Assembly (NCBI GenBank): GCA_013398175.1 | Contig: VZRZ01005951.1 | Coordinates: 392,949-456,948 of the forward strand | Length of the DNA: 64,000 bases | DNA from: Climacteris rufus | Taxonomy: Eukaryota > Chordata > Aves > Passeriformes > Climacteridae | Direction: 5' to 3' | In this document: positions 28,331 to 41,289 of the stretch, piece after piece | How positions within the stretch are numbered: the first letter of the stretch is position 1 | How the letters are laid out: each line of letters begins with the position of its first letter | Notes under the pieces: generated by a model | Told to the model about the DNA's origin: nothing | The model's input: only the letters and a program-made list of their open reading frames with translations | The model's database searches: none | Program-made: the position numbers and the translations under genes

Positions 28331-31300
28331 AATTCTAGTTTGTTGTAAAACACTTGTACAGTGCTAGAGATGAATGCCATTGTCATAAATCTGAGGTCCA
28401 GTCTTTGTCATATATATCATGCTTATTCCTTCAAGCCAAGGCAGGTAAAAGCACTGTCTAAATGAGAGCAATAGAACATCTCCTGGTTTACTCAGCAGTC
28501 AGAACATGTCAGCACAGCCATTTCCTTAGCTCCTGTCCATGAATCTAAACAATGCTCTGAAATATCAGAGACTATTCTTAATCAAGGCTCCAGGACTGCA
28601 TGGAGAAGGTAAAGTATAGATTTCCATTTTTTGGAGTCAGTGCAACCATGCTATTGAAAGGACCGTAATTGAACATAATGAAAGAAAACCAGGATATGAA
28701 GAATTTCTAAAACCCTTCCTTGTTGTTAGTCAGCACAGAGAATTTGCTGGCATCTTTTTATTCTCCACTTTTTATATCAGCTCTTACAGGATGCCATTTC
28801 AGAAGGAGTTGGATATTTTGCAGGGTGAGCTTTTATCCCTGCAGCTTTTTTGGTAAAATTTCTTGTTTGCATGAGACTATACAAAAATTCTGAAGATAAT
28901 ATGGGGATGTTGTATACTCAGGTCTTTAATGCTAGTGAATGATGCACTCCATACATTGAAGATTACAAAATGGGTCTAGAAGATGGGATTTAAATGCAAT
29001 AAAACCCCCTAGAAATGTAAGTTATCATAGCGACATGCTTGTGATTACTGTGCATTGTATGAGAATGATCAGGCACGTCACATAATAACCTCAAATCTAG
29101 CATGTTTACCAGGAAAATAATGTTAATGCCAGAATGAACAACCTGTCTTTCTCCGTGAGTAGCATAAGGCACCTGAGTGATTGAAGAAGAGCAATGCGTT
29201 TTCCCACCCCCCACCTTTTTTTTTCTAGAGGGTTTGCTGAAAGTGCCAGCATTGCTCCTGGACACATCTTCTGTAGCAGCAAATAGAGCATTGATTCAGT
29301 GGTTCTGAAACAAGCAAGGCTGAAGGCCTGCAGCCTCCTGCCTTAAGTGGTTTGCCCAGTAGTGGGGCTTTTGGACCCTGATCTCTGCTACAGCAGAAAT
29401 ACAGTTATCTAAGAGATCCACAGAGTCAGGGCTATTCTTATTTGTTGTCCTTTTGGTTCCACAAGTTTGGCATTATCATCTGGTAATACATAGGCACCTA
29501 TGAAATTCACCTTCTCCCTGCTGCTGTAAGACTTGGCTACTTTTATGGGCAAAGTGAACCCTCTGCACCCCTAATGAGTGCAGCCACAGGTTCATGATAG
29601 AAGGATGGACACTGTCCAGTTTTCTAAGGGAAAACTGTGCATAACTTGGGACTTCGCTGTTGTTTTTTCCAGTTTCAGCATCCCAAGTCAGCCAGGAGAC
29701 ATTTTAGCAGATGCGGCAAACTTCAGTTGTAGTATATATGGAACCTACAAATTTCACTGGAAGATGACTAGTGAATGCCAAGTGTTTTCAAGTTCAGCTA
29801 GCAACTGAGCAGATGTTTTCTCATCTGTAATTTTGAACCTTGACATCTGAGATTCATCTGTATATTGTATCTGGCACTGAGGGCCTTTCCTGTATGTTCT
29901 CATTATTGCAATTACCACTGAAGCTGATGATAACTGCCCTTTTTATATCACCAAATTCAATTCCTGATAGCAGCCTTTTAATTAGTTCTGATGTTCAGTA
30001 GACCAATCGTCAGAGAAAGGAGAAAGGGGCTCATAAAATTTCATTTTGCCCATGCTTACTCCTACTGAAAATCATGACTCAGTGGGAGAAGAGGAGGCCA
30101 ATATGTAGCACTGAATGATTCATGACAAATATTTCAGAACTCTGACAGCAGTTATCATTAAAGTTTTTATAAATGTGTTTCCTGGAGAGAATCCCGTGGT
30201 CCAGATCTTCCAGTGTGGGTAGGCTCAGTTTCACCCAAAACAAAGGAGTTACAGCAGTTTCAAGCAAGCCCTATAGTCTTCCAAATTTCTTCCTCTGAGA
30301 TAATCTCAAGAAATTTTGGATTTATGTTCATTTTCCCTAAGCTTTTAGAAGTGGCAAGTAAGGACTGTATGTGTTTTGTAGATGTAACCCAAACACAATT
30401 CCTGGAGAATTTGGTAGTTGGCTGTTAGAGAAAATCTGAAAATATCTTGACAACTAAGAGAAGGTAGTTTATTTTTTATCAGATTAAAGTGCATAGAAAG
30501 AAGAAATAGGAGAATGTTCATACACAGAAACTTTGTGTATTGAGCAGAAGGCACAGAATTTAGAACTGAAGAGAAAGCTGAGTTCTTGCTCTTGTGCAAT
30601 ACAAAAATAAACATATCTTTACACTTGATGATTTTGTTATGACTGAAGTTTTCTGCCTGAATCTTTTAACCAAAAGAACAGTAGACCTCTCCCAGATGAT
30701 TTCATGTTGTACCACTTAAAATCTGTAGCAACTGAAGCGAAGGAGTGATTTAGCATCTTCATTTAAAAGCAAAAAAAAAAGCCCGAAAATGATTACTCTT
30801 GCATCACAAAAAGTGTAGTTGAGGTACAACCTGAACACTGACAAGTATCATCTTTTTCCAGGTGCCATCTGCAATTTCTTTACAGATAAAAAGCTGTGAG
30901 TGACAACCTTCTTACAAGCACCTGCTGCCAAGGAGCTCATCCAGCACAAGCTGTCTCTGCTCTGAGTCAGCTTTATTTCAACATCTGCACTATTCAACAA
31001 ATTGTCTTGAAAAAAGGGGTCACTGTGGAGGGGTCCCAGCAGTTCAGTCCTCCCACGCTGGGCCATCGTAGCTGAGCATTGCCTAATCCCTGATCATCAA
31101 TACTATTCAACATGAGCTTCCTGCTGCTCAGGTGTGTCTTTGGAGCAAAGAAATGTGTGGATAGCATGATGTAGTTGTAGCTGAGAAACAACCTGATGGC
31201 TGAGTGGTAGGAGAAAGAGCTGCATCTCTGGAGTTTTAAATCAGATTTGGGGTTATAAATCAGCCCAGCTCCCTGAAACAGCCTGTAGTTGCTTCACCAC

Positions 31301-33839
31301 AGGCTGGCAACACCTGAGCAAGTGGTATTTCTGTGGTTTCTATCTGCAGGTCTCTAGCCTTTTGGCAGTCAGTGCTGTGCAACCCTTCACTCAGCTGCCC
31401 AGGCAGCACTTCCCATTGCATTCCTCAGGCTGTCACTCTCATGCTGCTGTGCCCATGGCCTTGTCTCTGCAAAGCCCAAAGCCCTTGTTGTGGTGGGTTC
31501 TCATAGAAAATGATTGACATCACTGTGAGAATCACCCCTTCTTTGACACTTTTTCTACTCCTTGACTTTCAGTTTGCAATATAGGGAAAATACTACCTGG
31601 GGTGATGAATGGAACAGATCACCTTTTATCCTATGTTTCCCATTTCATTTGCATTTCTTGGCACAGCTTGTTGTTGTTCTTCTTGTTGTACCAGGCTGCT
31701 ACCCTGTACCATCCTTCACTTCTTTTTTCAAGGGTCTGGAGTTGGCCTTGCCTCTGTGAAGGCAATGTGTTTACAGTCTTTTAAAAACTTTTCTTTGAGT
31801 AAAGAACAGCCACATTCCTCCTGCTCTGTCAGCATTTCCAACTTGCCCAGGATGATCTGAAAATTTTTGCAATATGAGTAGCTGGCTCAGGAGCAATCAC
31901 TTCCTGGCATAAACCCCAATGATACTGTAAAATTAATTCTAGGGGGAAAAAAAGCTTGTTGCAAAGAATTTGATAAGTTACATAATTTCTCTCAGGAAAA
32001 TTATGCTGTACAGAAAACTGACATACTTTCAGTCACCTAACTGTAAAAAAGTTACACTTTTTAAAAAAAGAGAAACATTAATTATGAATGGCTTAGGCTG
32101 TCACAGGAAAAAAGAGATAACGTATGGAAAATTAAGAGTTTGACTATGCTTTTCTGTAGTGTTTCTATTGAAATAAAGTATGTTGTTTAGCATATGACTA
32201 ACTCTCTCATTCTTTTGGTAAGAAAAAAAAAAGTGTAAAAATTATATACCTTATTACCATACAGTATGTCTGTGATCGTGACTTCTAAAGTTGGAATAAA
32301 AAAGAAAAGAGATCTTTCTTAATCATTGCTTGGTGTTAATACAAAAGCACCATAAGGAGCAGATGAAACAAACCATTTAAGTTAATATACACTTGTCAAG
32401 CAAGAAGCAGTATGATGGCATAACTCCAGTCTCTCAGAGGAAAGAATTTTTTTTGTTCAGTGAAAACTGATACCTCAGTGAGCCACCCAGCACAAAAATA
32501 GGAAATGTAGTTAAGAAATGCAAAGCTCTTCCATTCCTCTCATCTTTTCTCTTTTCTCCCTGCACCAATAAATTATTATCTTTAATTTTATGGGAGTATA
32601 GAGAGAAGAAAACAAGCCACAGATTGTCATCAGACCTTGATAAAACCAGAAATAAGTTTTCTTTTGTTGTCAACATAAAATGACAATTGTCACAGTACTA
32701 TTACAGGTATCAGCTCCCTATAAATATTTCTGTCCTATTATATCTCAGCAGTACTTAGGGGACATAAAGCAGATGAATGAAAACCTATCCCTTGCTAAAG
32801 GAACAAACAGGCAGTGGAGTGCCAGCAAAGTCATGTAGCAGATTTTGGATGATATGCATGCCACAGTTCATTTTGATCTCTCAAATTTAAAGGACAATGC
32901 TCTCTGTGTGACAATTTGTATTTCATTACCTCATTAGGTAAAAATCAAACAAGGGCTCAGTCCTCTCTCAGCAGACTAGTCCAATTGATAACTCCCTAAT
33001 TCATACCTTCACTAATTCACAAATTTGTTACTGTCAAAGGCAGTAGATCACAAATTCACTCTCTCTGTGTATGTGTTGCTCCCACTTTAGCTTAGTTGTA
33101 CTGTTGCTGCCATACATCAGGCTTAAGTGTGAGCTGTGTGTTAGGCCAAAACCTGGGCAGGAGTCAAGTAATCACCCACACTCCATCACTTGGTACAGGC
33201 AAAAAGTCTGGTATGTCCCATGCTGTTACTCTTCTTGCCTCACTGTGAGTGAGTTTAGGGGAAAGCTTTCAGCACTTCCATGGGAAAGTCTAGCATCACA
33301 GTTTATTATTAGGTAACATGCTTTCAGCATGGTGATGTAAGCACTAAATCTGGATGGATAAACATACTAATAGAAAACAAATAAAATACAGAAAAACAAT
33401 AGAATGATGCCGTGTTTCAACGTAAGATGCAATATGCTTTGTATTTCTAAATATTCAGGGCAGTACTGTTCGTGGTTTCCCCATTTTACATCCATGAGTA
33501 TCAAATAGGTTACCTTTGTTATCCATGCATTTGGCTCCTTGAAATGGCAGCTACATTCTATTAGCTACAGTAAGAGGAAATGGGGTGTGTAAAAGGGCTC
33601 CTTTTCACTTTTCCTACGTATGGTGAGGCACTAAACAGATTCACCCAACAGACTCCTTTTGCTTGCTACCCTTTAGCTTTGATAAATGGAGATTGTAAAA
33701 CTGGCACCAGTTCAAATAACAGGGTCCCTTACATCACAAGACTCCCATTATGGATCCAATGGTACTGCAATTCATATTCATTTACAATAAAGGTTTGAAT
33801 GACAACACAAGTAATGGCATTGCTGGTATTTGAAACAGA
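28331..33839. other. AT-rich intergenic DNA, no gene recognised
   Basis: Both strands contain only short overlapping open frames, the longest about 90 codons. I see no domain motif, no splice-site-bounded conserved frame and no recognisable repeat family. Confidence 0.55.
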
Positions 33840-33849
33840 TTTGTGAAAA

Positions 33850-35100
33850 CCAGCTTACATTTCCTTGAAAATTTTCTGGAGTTTACTCCAACGATTTAGG
33901 CTAATTTTCAAGGCGTCAGTAGTTGCATCCTCTCCACTTATTAGACCCATGGTCTGATCAGTTATAGCTTTTCTGCTTAATGGTCCTAGACTGGACACTT
34001 AATTATTAGTGATTTCTGAACTGATAGAGTCCAATGCTCCTGTGCCAAATCCAACTGTTCCTGATCCCCCAGCAAGATTCCTGTCTCTGCAGATGTTCCA
34101 ATGGCACTTGCACCATTGTTCGTATATAAGTACTATCCATTATGAGCAATTGGGTTATACTTGAGTTAATGCTGTCCCATCAAACCTGAATGGAATATTC
34201 AAATACTTCAGAGGTAAAAACTGCAAAACTTTTGGGAAATCCTTGAGTCACTATTATTGGCATAGTGGAGGGAATGGGATTTAGGGAAATTTCAAATTGC
34301 ATACTGCCCACTGTGGCACACAGGCCATAACCTTGATGATTAGTTGGCTCACAGACTTACAATGAATTTTGATGGTTCCGTTTCCCAGCAGGCATCACCC
34401 TTCCTTGTTGTGTTGTCTGGTATTTCACTTGTGTACAACTGTGCAAGAGGAAGAACTTACACAGAAGAGCAGGACTTTCAGTAGTGTTGTGATGGATTGG
34501 GGGGTCCTTTAGAATGTATAAGTTTCTCCACCCAAGTCCAGGTTGCCAGATTTTGGGAGAGATCTTTAAGCAAATTTAAGGTATGGATAGTCAGCTGAAT
34601 ATTCTGATTCTTGCTGCCTCAGTAGTGGGTTGTGAATATATTGGGCCTCTCACCCTATGTCATGAAAAAGGTTACCATCATCCATAGGTGTGCTTGATTA
34701 TTGCATCATGCATCAAAATTTCTGCAACTGTACCTGGGAATTCCCAATGGAAGGGTTAGCTTTGTTTGATATATCAAGGATACTGACTTCCTAGATGTTG
34801 TCAGCATTCTCTCTGGTGATAACACCCTGCCATAGTGAGTGTTAAGGAATATGCAGTGTGCTTCCTAGATGGACACTTTCCACAGTATACAAATCAAAAG
34901 GCATCTTTCACTCACATGTCCAGGACATTAGTGATTCCTTGGGAGTGGGAAAAACCTATGACTTCGACTGTATTCACTTTGTAATGATAAATTTCACTTC
35001 TGCTTCCTGTGTTCCTTTCCCTCAAACCCACTGCAGAGTAACCCATTGTTTTCTGAGCAATGATGTTGAATTTCGCCTGATGTCTGGGATGCCACACTAA
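33850..35100 (-). mobile_element. Possible decayed retroviral envelope-like remnant
   Basis: Read on the minus strand, this stretch gives a broken frame interrupted by many stops. It has scattered cysteine and asparagine-rich words and, around 34060-34130, a glycine/alanine-rich hydrophobic patch of the type found at the start of retroviral transmembrane subunits, followed by a helical, Leu/Lys-rich part towards 33880. The order suits an old endogenous retrovirus env segment. I see no LTRs, gag or pol, and the copy is clearly defective. The family is not identified. Alternatives are an unrelated repeat or chance. Confidence 0.3.
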
Positions 35101-35804
35101 GGTGTTCAAAGTATCCTGTTTCCGTTGGTTTAGCACAGGAGATTGTTCAAAACTTTTATACAGTGGACTATGAGTCGCTGTCTATCAGGATTTAAGACTT
35201 GCATGGCCTCCCATAAGTTTCTTCCCCACTTAGTGACACCATTGGGCCATTTGTTTTTGTAAACAACCTGCTTCATCTTTCTCCTACACTGCTACACTGA
35301 GGTCCACAAAGTTAGTGCAAAGTCCACTTAACTCCATACCCTACACTATTTCTGTAGCAATTTATTTCAAGAGTTACCTGACTGTAGCTGTTTTGTCATT
35401 GGCTGTGTAGCAGAACCTGGTGGCAAACCACTGTACAGGGGTCTTACATGCAACACTTAGAGGTTTACCAGTTTACCAGCAAGCACAGGTTTAAGAACAG
35501 TCATTGGTAATGCAATTTTATGTTACTTCCCTGGATCAAGGGTTCAGTCACTGCCAGTCCTTTGTAAGCTGGTAGCAGCTTCCTTTCAAAAGTGGAATGA
35601 TAGTGCTTATCACCGCCACGTGCACGCATACACTGCCCAACAGTGACCTCCTGTGGCAATGGGAATGCTTCCAGTTCTTTCGACAATACAGCAATGGCCA
35701 GACTGATTAAAGCGTGCACTGAGGGAGTAAATGTACATAGTGGAATCCCTGCCAGGTGGAGGCAAATCACTTCCTATCTGCTTCTGGTAAGTGTAATGAA
35801 ACCA
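35101..35804. other. Unassigned stretch beside the envelope-like remnant
   Basis: Two overlapping minus-strand open frames (about 76 and 89 codons, 35501-35840) occur here but carry no motif I recognise. They may belong to the same decayed element as the preceding stretch or may be chance frames. Confidence 0.4.
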
Positions 35805-36690
35805 GAGAACCAGAGAATACCAAGCTGGACAGGATCTCAAGAATCATCTGATCCAACCTTTCTTGGCAAAAGCACGGTCTGGACAAGATGTCCCAGGCAC
35901 CCTGTCCAGCTGGATCTTAAAAGTATCCATTGTTGGAGAATCCAACTGCTTCCCTGGGGAGATTATTCCAATGGCTGATTGTTCTCACTGGGAAACATGT
36001 TCCTCTTGTGATCAATCAGAATCGCCCCAGGAGTGACTTGAACCCATTACCCTTTGTCCTTTCCATGTGATTCCTATAAATATGAAATCTCCATCTTCTT
36101 TGTGGCCGACCTTTACACACTAGAATATGGTGATAAAGCCTTCCGTAAAGCCTCTTTTTCTCAAGGCTGGACTTCTCTCAGACTCTCTTCATATGTCAGG
36201 CTTCCCAGTCCTTGGGTCATCTTAGTGGTTCTTCTCTAGACCCTCTCCAGCCCACCCATATCAATTATGCATACTGTGGATCAAAAATGAACCTCGTATT
36301 CCAGGTGTGGCCTGATGAGTGCTGAATAGAATGGGCTAATGACTTTGTCTCTGCTGGTTATGTCCTTTTTGATGTAACCCAGCATTCTGTTGGCTTTCTA
36401 TGCTGCAGCAGCACAGTGTTCACTCATATCGAGCTGCTTGTCACCAGGAACCCCCAGTCTCTTTCCAAAGAGCTGCTCCTCATCCAGGTAGATCCCAGCC
36501 TGTGCTGCACTCCTGGATCATGTTTTCCCAGGTGCAAGACCTTACACTTGTCCTTGTTGAACTTCATAAGGTTCTTGCTGTATAGTCCAGTCTATCCAGG
36601 TGTCCCTGCAGGGTGTCTCTTCTTTCCAAAGGGTCCATTTCACTACTCAGTTTGCTGTCATTGGCAAACTTCAACAGAGTAAAGAAGTGC
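35805..36690 (-). mobile_element. CR1 LINE fragment, reverse orientation
   Basis: The + strand shows the reverse complement of a CR1 ORF2 C-terminus and 3' UTR in the expected order. ATCATCTGATCCAACCTTTC comes first, then CACCCTGTCCAGCTGGATCTTAAAAG, then a GATTATTCCA/GGCTGATTGTTCTC segment, CCATTACCCTTTGTCC, TTCTCTAGACCCTCTCCAGCC and CCAGGTGTGGCCTGATGAG. It ends with TGCACTCCTGGATCATG, TTGTCCTTGTTGAACTTCATAAGG and TTTGCTGTCATTGGCAAACTTC. It is about 0.9 kb, moderately diverged and without an open frame, so it is inactive. Confidence 0.88.
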
Positions 36691-39600
36691 TGCTGGAGGA
36701 GATACACACAACCCCTGTGTATTGCTGGCTGTTGAACTGTAAAGGCACAGGCTGAAACTTCTCTTGAGAGGGAGTGGAGAACAGCAACAGCACAAGTACT
36801 GATGGGACTATGGAGAGGAGGAATGAGTGTTCATTATGTCCCTTTCACTTCCAAAGAATCTCTCTCCACCCCTACAGATGTAAGGTCTGGCCACAGCTTT
36901 CATTGCAGGTCCTTATCCTCCTCTGGAACCAGAGCCCTTTATCCCTAACAAATGGTACCAACACTGCCCTTCCAGGTGACTTGTGGTGCACTTAGTGAAA
37001 CTCTACAACCGACTCAAGCTTGCGCAGGATCAAGCTGATCCTCTATCCAGGGATGCCAGGTTCAAGACCTCCAGCCCCTACTGCTGCTCTTGAGTCTGCT
37101 GCTGAACTGCATGGGTACCACCAGCTTCAGTGTCCTTTTCCTCCTTGATGTGCTGCAGGAAAACAAAGGCTCTGAAGATAGTGATTCTGGTACTGTTTGC
37201 CAGTCTGTTTTCTTTCAATGAGTCTCTCTACATCTCACACCTGAGGATGGTGCCTTAGGGGGTCCCCACAGTTCTATTCTGCCTTGGCCCACTTCCCCTG
37301 CTGTGACCAGAGGAGCCCAGCCAAGAGCAGAATGCTGCTGACAGGGGTGTGCCACTGTCCCCAACCTCACAAGAAGCAAAGACTTAACTTCCCCAGGAGA
37401 GCTAAGCCAATTCTCTGAAGCTGAGGAAGAGGCAGTAGCTAACCTCACATGCCCCAAGATTTTGAGGAGCTCCTGCAGGACCAGGAACATGTTCCAGGGC
37501 AGGGAATGTTGTTCTATTGCAGCACCTGCAGTGCCATCATGACCACAGAAAGGGGAGTAGGCACTCTAAGGCATGACCCTGTCGTAGACGGAGTTCCAAG
37601 CATAAGGAGAGCTTTGGCATGTGACTGACAGGTGGGACAACAATGTCCCACAGGTCTTAACCATGTGGGACAGCTTGATGAAGAATTGCTCCAGAGGACA
37701 GCAGCAGTGTGCTGGGCCTGCATCTTCTCCTGTGTTTGGCCCCTCCAACAGCAGGGGATATTAGGGTTTCTTCAGGTCAGGGCTAGTTATGCTGGAGTAA
37801 CTCCAGAACACACAGTGCATCTCACTCACAGCCCATGGTCGGGGCTATGAATGGCCACCCTCTGGTCACCCAGCAGCCACCATGGCCATTCAAGTGAAGA
37901 TCAGCTGGACCCAACAAGTGTCCCCACAGTCCGTGGCATTACACACAGCAGAGAGAGAGCAGAGCTAAGGCAGAAATGGGCATGTCAAGGTTTCAGCAAA
38001 GCACTGTCTTGGTGTGAAGACTTGAGTCTTTTGTTTTTGACCAGCACTAGAGTCCTGCTGCCCCAACCTTCTGCATGCTGCCATTTCAGAAATTTGTCTG
38101 TGGGCAGAACCACTTTGGGCCCAAGCAGAGAGCTAGGGGGTTTTGGAGAGTGGCCCAAAGGACTGAGCAGTTCAGGGTTGTTGCAATGGAAGAGAGTGGG
38201 GCAGGACATTCAGTAGGACCAGTGTTCAGGGAGAGGAACAAGCAACAAAGCAGAAGTGCTGTCATTGACAGGAAACACTTGGCAACAGCGGCCGTTTTCC
38301 CTTGCTCTTTGTGTTTTGCAGCCTTTCCTGTCTCTGCCCGAGCTACAGGCACAGCAGGAACTGTGAGATCAGACTGGGCATGGGATCAGTATGCCATGCA
38401 CCTATTGGGTGCCTCTGAACTCACAGCAGCCTGCCTCGAGACTGTTTTTAAAAGAAAAAGCTACGCACCTCTGGTTTCCATAGCTGTTTTCCATAGAAAC
38501 TGCCTCCTGCTGCTTGCCTCATGCCTGTTCCCACACTTCCGTGGCTCACTTTTTCTTGGTCTGCAGAAAACAAGTTATGAGAGGCACTGAGTGAAGCTGT
38601 AACCTTGAGTCTTGTTAAGTCACTGTCAGGCTTGCCATTGAACTTTGTTAACTCATTCTCGTATCAGTAAAGTCCATTGTTCCTTCTCTCAAGAGTGAAG
38701 TGTAGGACTGCATCCATGATGGCAGCACAAAAGTTGTTTCCAAGTGTGCCTTTGGAGCCTTGAAGCAGGCTGGGGTCCCAGGCTTTACCAGAGTTGTGAG
38801 GAAGGGCACACTGCAGAAATCTTAACACAGAGGTTTCTCTCCTCCCTCCAGCATGTATCCTCCTCTAGTTCCTCATCCTTGCCAGCCAAAAGGCTGCTGC
38901 TGCTGGAACAGGCCCCATGTATGGCCACACTTCCTTTTCCTGTTGTCTCCTGTCTTCTTTTCCTGTTCCTCCTGATAGAAGAAAGTGGTGGTAATTACAG
39001 CTGCCTAAGTCACACCTTCCTCTCCATCCACGTCTTGGGTCCTCCTCAAGGGACCATAATAAAGAAACTCTCTCAGCAGTCTGTATTTACACGTGCTGCT
39101 GCAGTCTGATCTCTGTCAGCAGTCACATGCCAGGGAGGAAAAGGCCATTAATTTCCTCTTCTCATTTCAGAAGGAGCCTTCTGGGTTCCTGACCTACCTC
39201 AGGCTGCAGGTGCTGGGCCACCATGGAACCTGAGCCATGGTTCCTGCCTGTATCGAGTCAGGTCCCACAGGGATCCTGCAGAAGAAGAGGGGAAGGTGTT
39301 GTTTTTATCTATAATCCCATTTATTTTCCACAGATTGAGTGCAAGGCCATTGTGCTGGGAATGCAAACAGGCAGGGGAGCATGACTGGGGCAGGTGGGAG
39401 GTGGCTCTGCTGGCAGCTGGCAGCACTTGTCACAAATGGAAGGCAGAATGGCAGATGGGGCAGCACAGAAACAGCATGATGTGATGGTCAGGGGACACAA
39501 ATAGTCAAAGGGAATGGATGAGACTGTTCTTGGCACCGAGGAAGCACCAGGAAAAGAAGCCCTGTCATTAGAGAGTGGGTGGGGGCGGGAGGGACTTGGA

Positions 39601-39929
39601 AGCCCAGAGAGGTTTTGTCTGGAGAGACACAAAAGGCCGAATTGCCAAAACTAAAGTCAAGGAAAGCTCCAGCTCCATCAGTCAGAACCAAGTTCAACTC
39701 AAGTGCTCTTTAGCCAAGGGAGAGGCAGTGGCCAACCTCACCTGTCCTGGGAGATGAAGAGCTTCTGCAGGACCAGGAGCACATTTCAGGGGAGGGAATG
39801 CCTGGGAGGGAAGTATCTGAGTGGTACAGCCTTTGGTTTATGAGGGCTTTGTTCTGGTCTCCATCCCCTTCTTCCAGTTCAGGGTCCTGGTACCCTGTGA
39901 ACAACTGCCTGAGAACAACTGCTCTTACT
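36691..39929. other. Intergenic DNA with a diverged direct repeat
   Basis: No gene is recognised. GC content is higher than upstream. The longest open frame (38075-38590, 171 codons) has no motif, no convincing codon pattern and an overlapping opposite-strand frame, so I do not call it. About 85 bases at 37425-37510 and 39717-39805 are similar to each other in the same orientation, sharing GAGGCAGT, AACCTCAC, CTGCAGGACCAGGA and GGGAATG in order. They may be two copies of one interspersed repeat. Confidence 0.5.
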
Positions 39930-40022
39930 CTTAAAGACTGAAGCTGATGAGGTATTAAGTACCTCAGCCTTTTCCTCATCCTTGCTGCTATGTTTCCCCC
40001 CATATCCAATAAAACACTGGAG
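39930..40022 (-). mobile_element. Short internal CR1 fragment, reverse orientation
   Basis: The words GAGGTATTAAGTACCTCAGCC, TTTTCCTCATCCTTG and CTATGTTTCCCCCCATATCC, followed by AATAAAAC, match the reverse complement of the CR1 ORF2 internal region as it commonly appears in bird DNA. The fragment ends abruptly where the G-rich repeat field begins. Confidence 0.6.
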
Positions 40023-40890
40023 CAAATTAGGTAAAATTTGGAGAAAACAAGAAAAGTTATGAAAATGTTGGGGAAAATCAGGGTAAATTAGGCTAAAATT
40101 GAGGAAATTGTGGAAACTGTGAGCAAATAAAGGGAAAATTCAGTGAAATGGGGGGAAATTAGGGGAGATTGGGGCTGGTTAGGATGGAATTCAGGGAATT
40201 TTGGAGAAAGTAATCAAAAAGGAGGAATAAAATAGGAGAAATTTGGTAAATAAATTTCTGTTAGGGGAAATTAGGGATATATTCAGGGAAAATTAGAACT
40301 TGGTTAAATTGGGGGAAAATTAGAGGAAATTGGGACAAATGTGGGGAAATTAGGGAAAAATAAGATACCTTAGGGGAATCAGGGAAAATGTATGGAAATT
40401 TAGGGAAGTATAGAGGAAATAAAAGAAAAATTAGGGAAAATGGGGCTAATTGAGGGAGATTAGGGTAATAGGGGAAATTTAGGTGTAAAAGGTCAGAATA
40501 AGGAAAATTAGAGGAATTTTTGGGACAAGTAGGAGAAATTGGGGGAATTGAGGGGAAATTAGCAAAATGAGGGAATTAGGGGGAAATTAGAGTAAACAAA
40601 ATTTGGGAAAATCAAGGGGGAAACAAGGAAATTTGGGGTGAATTACAGGGAAAAATTAGGACATTTAGAGAAAAATCAGGAAAATTTGGGAAAATTAGGG
40701 GACACCAAGGAGACTCAGGGCAAATTGATGTAAATTTGGGGAAAACAGGGGGAAACCAAGGCAAATTGTGGCAAATTCAGGGACATATAGGAAAATCAGA
40801 GGGAAATCCAGGAAATTTGGGAAAAATCAGGAATCTTTGGGGGAAACTGGGAAAATCAGAGGAAATTCAGGCACCTGGGTCTTCTATAGG
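40023..40890. repeat. Degenerate GGGGAAATTAGGG-type minisatellite field
   Basis: About 870 bases consist almost only of short, variable copies of GGGAAATT, GGGGAAAATTAGG and AGGGAAAAT, strongly G/A on the + strand with few C. The unit length drifts (about 12-20 bases), so it is an old or unstable array. It marks the border between AT-rich DNA and the GC-rich myosin region. Confidence 0.85.
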
Positions 40891-41253
40891 GCATCTAATG
40901 GGATAGATGGGGATGCCTGGGTGCCCCTGGCTATTCTTAGGTGAGTTATGGGGGGTCAAGGGTCGGGGGAGTGGGACCTGTAGCATCAGCCCCATATATG
41001 GTTATGAGGTGAAGGTGCCCCATGGCCCCACTGGCGTCACAAACTGATCGGATGTCAGGGGTTGGGGGGGGATGTCCCAAAAATATCCCATTGTGGGGGG
41101 AGGGAGAGGGAACAAAGGGATGGGACGAGGGGCACAGATGCCTGAGTTCCCTTGGATGGCGAAGGGGGGTCACACCTGTCCTTTGTCTGTCTGTCCCCTC
41201 CCCCACCCCGAGGGGATCCAGGCATCCGGGCGAGTCTTTTGGCTTGCCTCATC

Positions 41254-41260
41254 CATTCCA
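41254..41260 (+). promoter_or_regulatory. Candidate MCAT element upstream of MYH7
   Basis: CATTCCA is a perfect MCAT core, the TEAD-factor site used by many cardiac and skeletal muscle genes including beta-myosin. It lies about 0.7 kb before the first TATA-like box, in a short island (about 41150-41290) that is not made of the surrounding minisatellite. Binding is not shown, and a 7-base match can occur by chance. Confidence 0.35.
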
Positions 41261-41289
41261 TAATAAAGCCGGGGGAGGGGAAGGGGGGC

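Noticed and set aside
38075..38590. 171-codon open frame on the + strand
   Set aside because: It has no recognisable motif, an overlapping minus-strand frame of similar quality, no splice or promoter support, and lies in repeat-rich intergenic DNA.
41262..41267. AATAAA near the MYH7 upstream MCAT site as a poly(A) signal of an upstream gene
   Set aside because: No coding exon precedes it on the + strand, so there is nothing for it to end.
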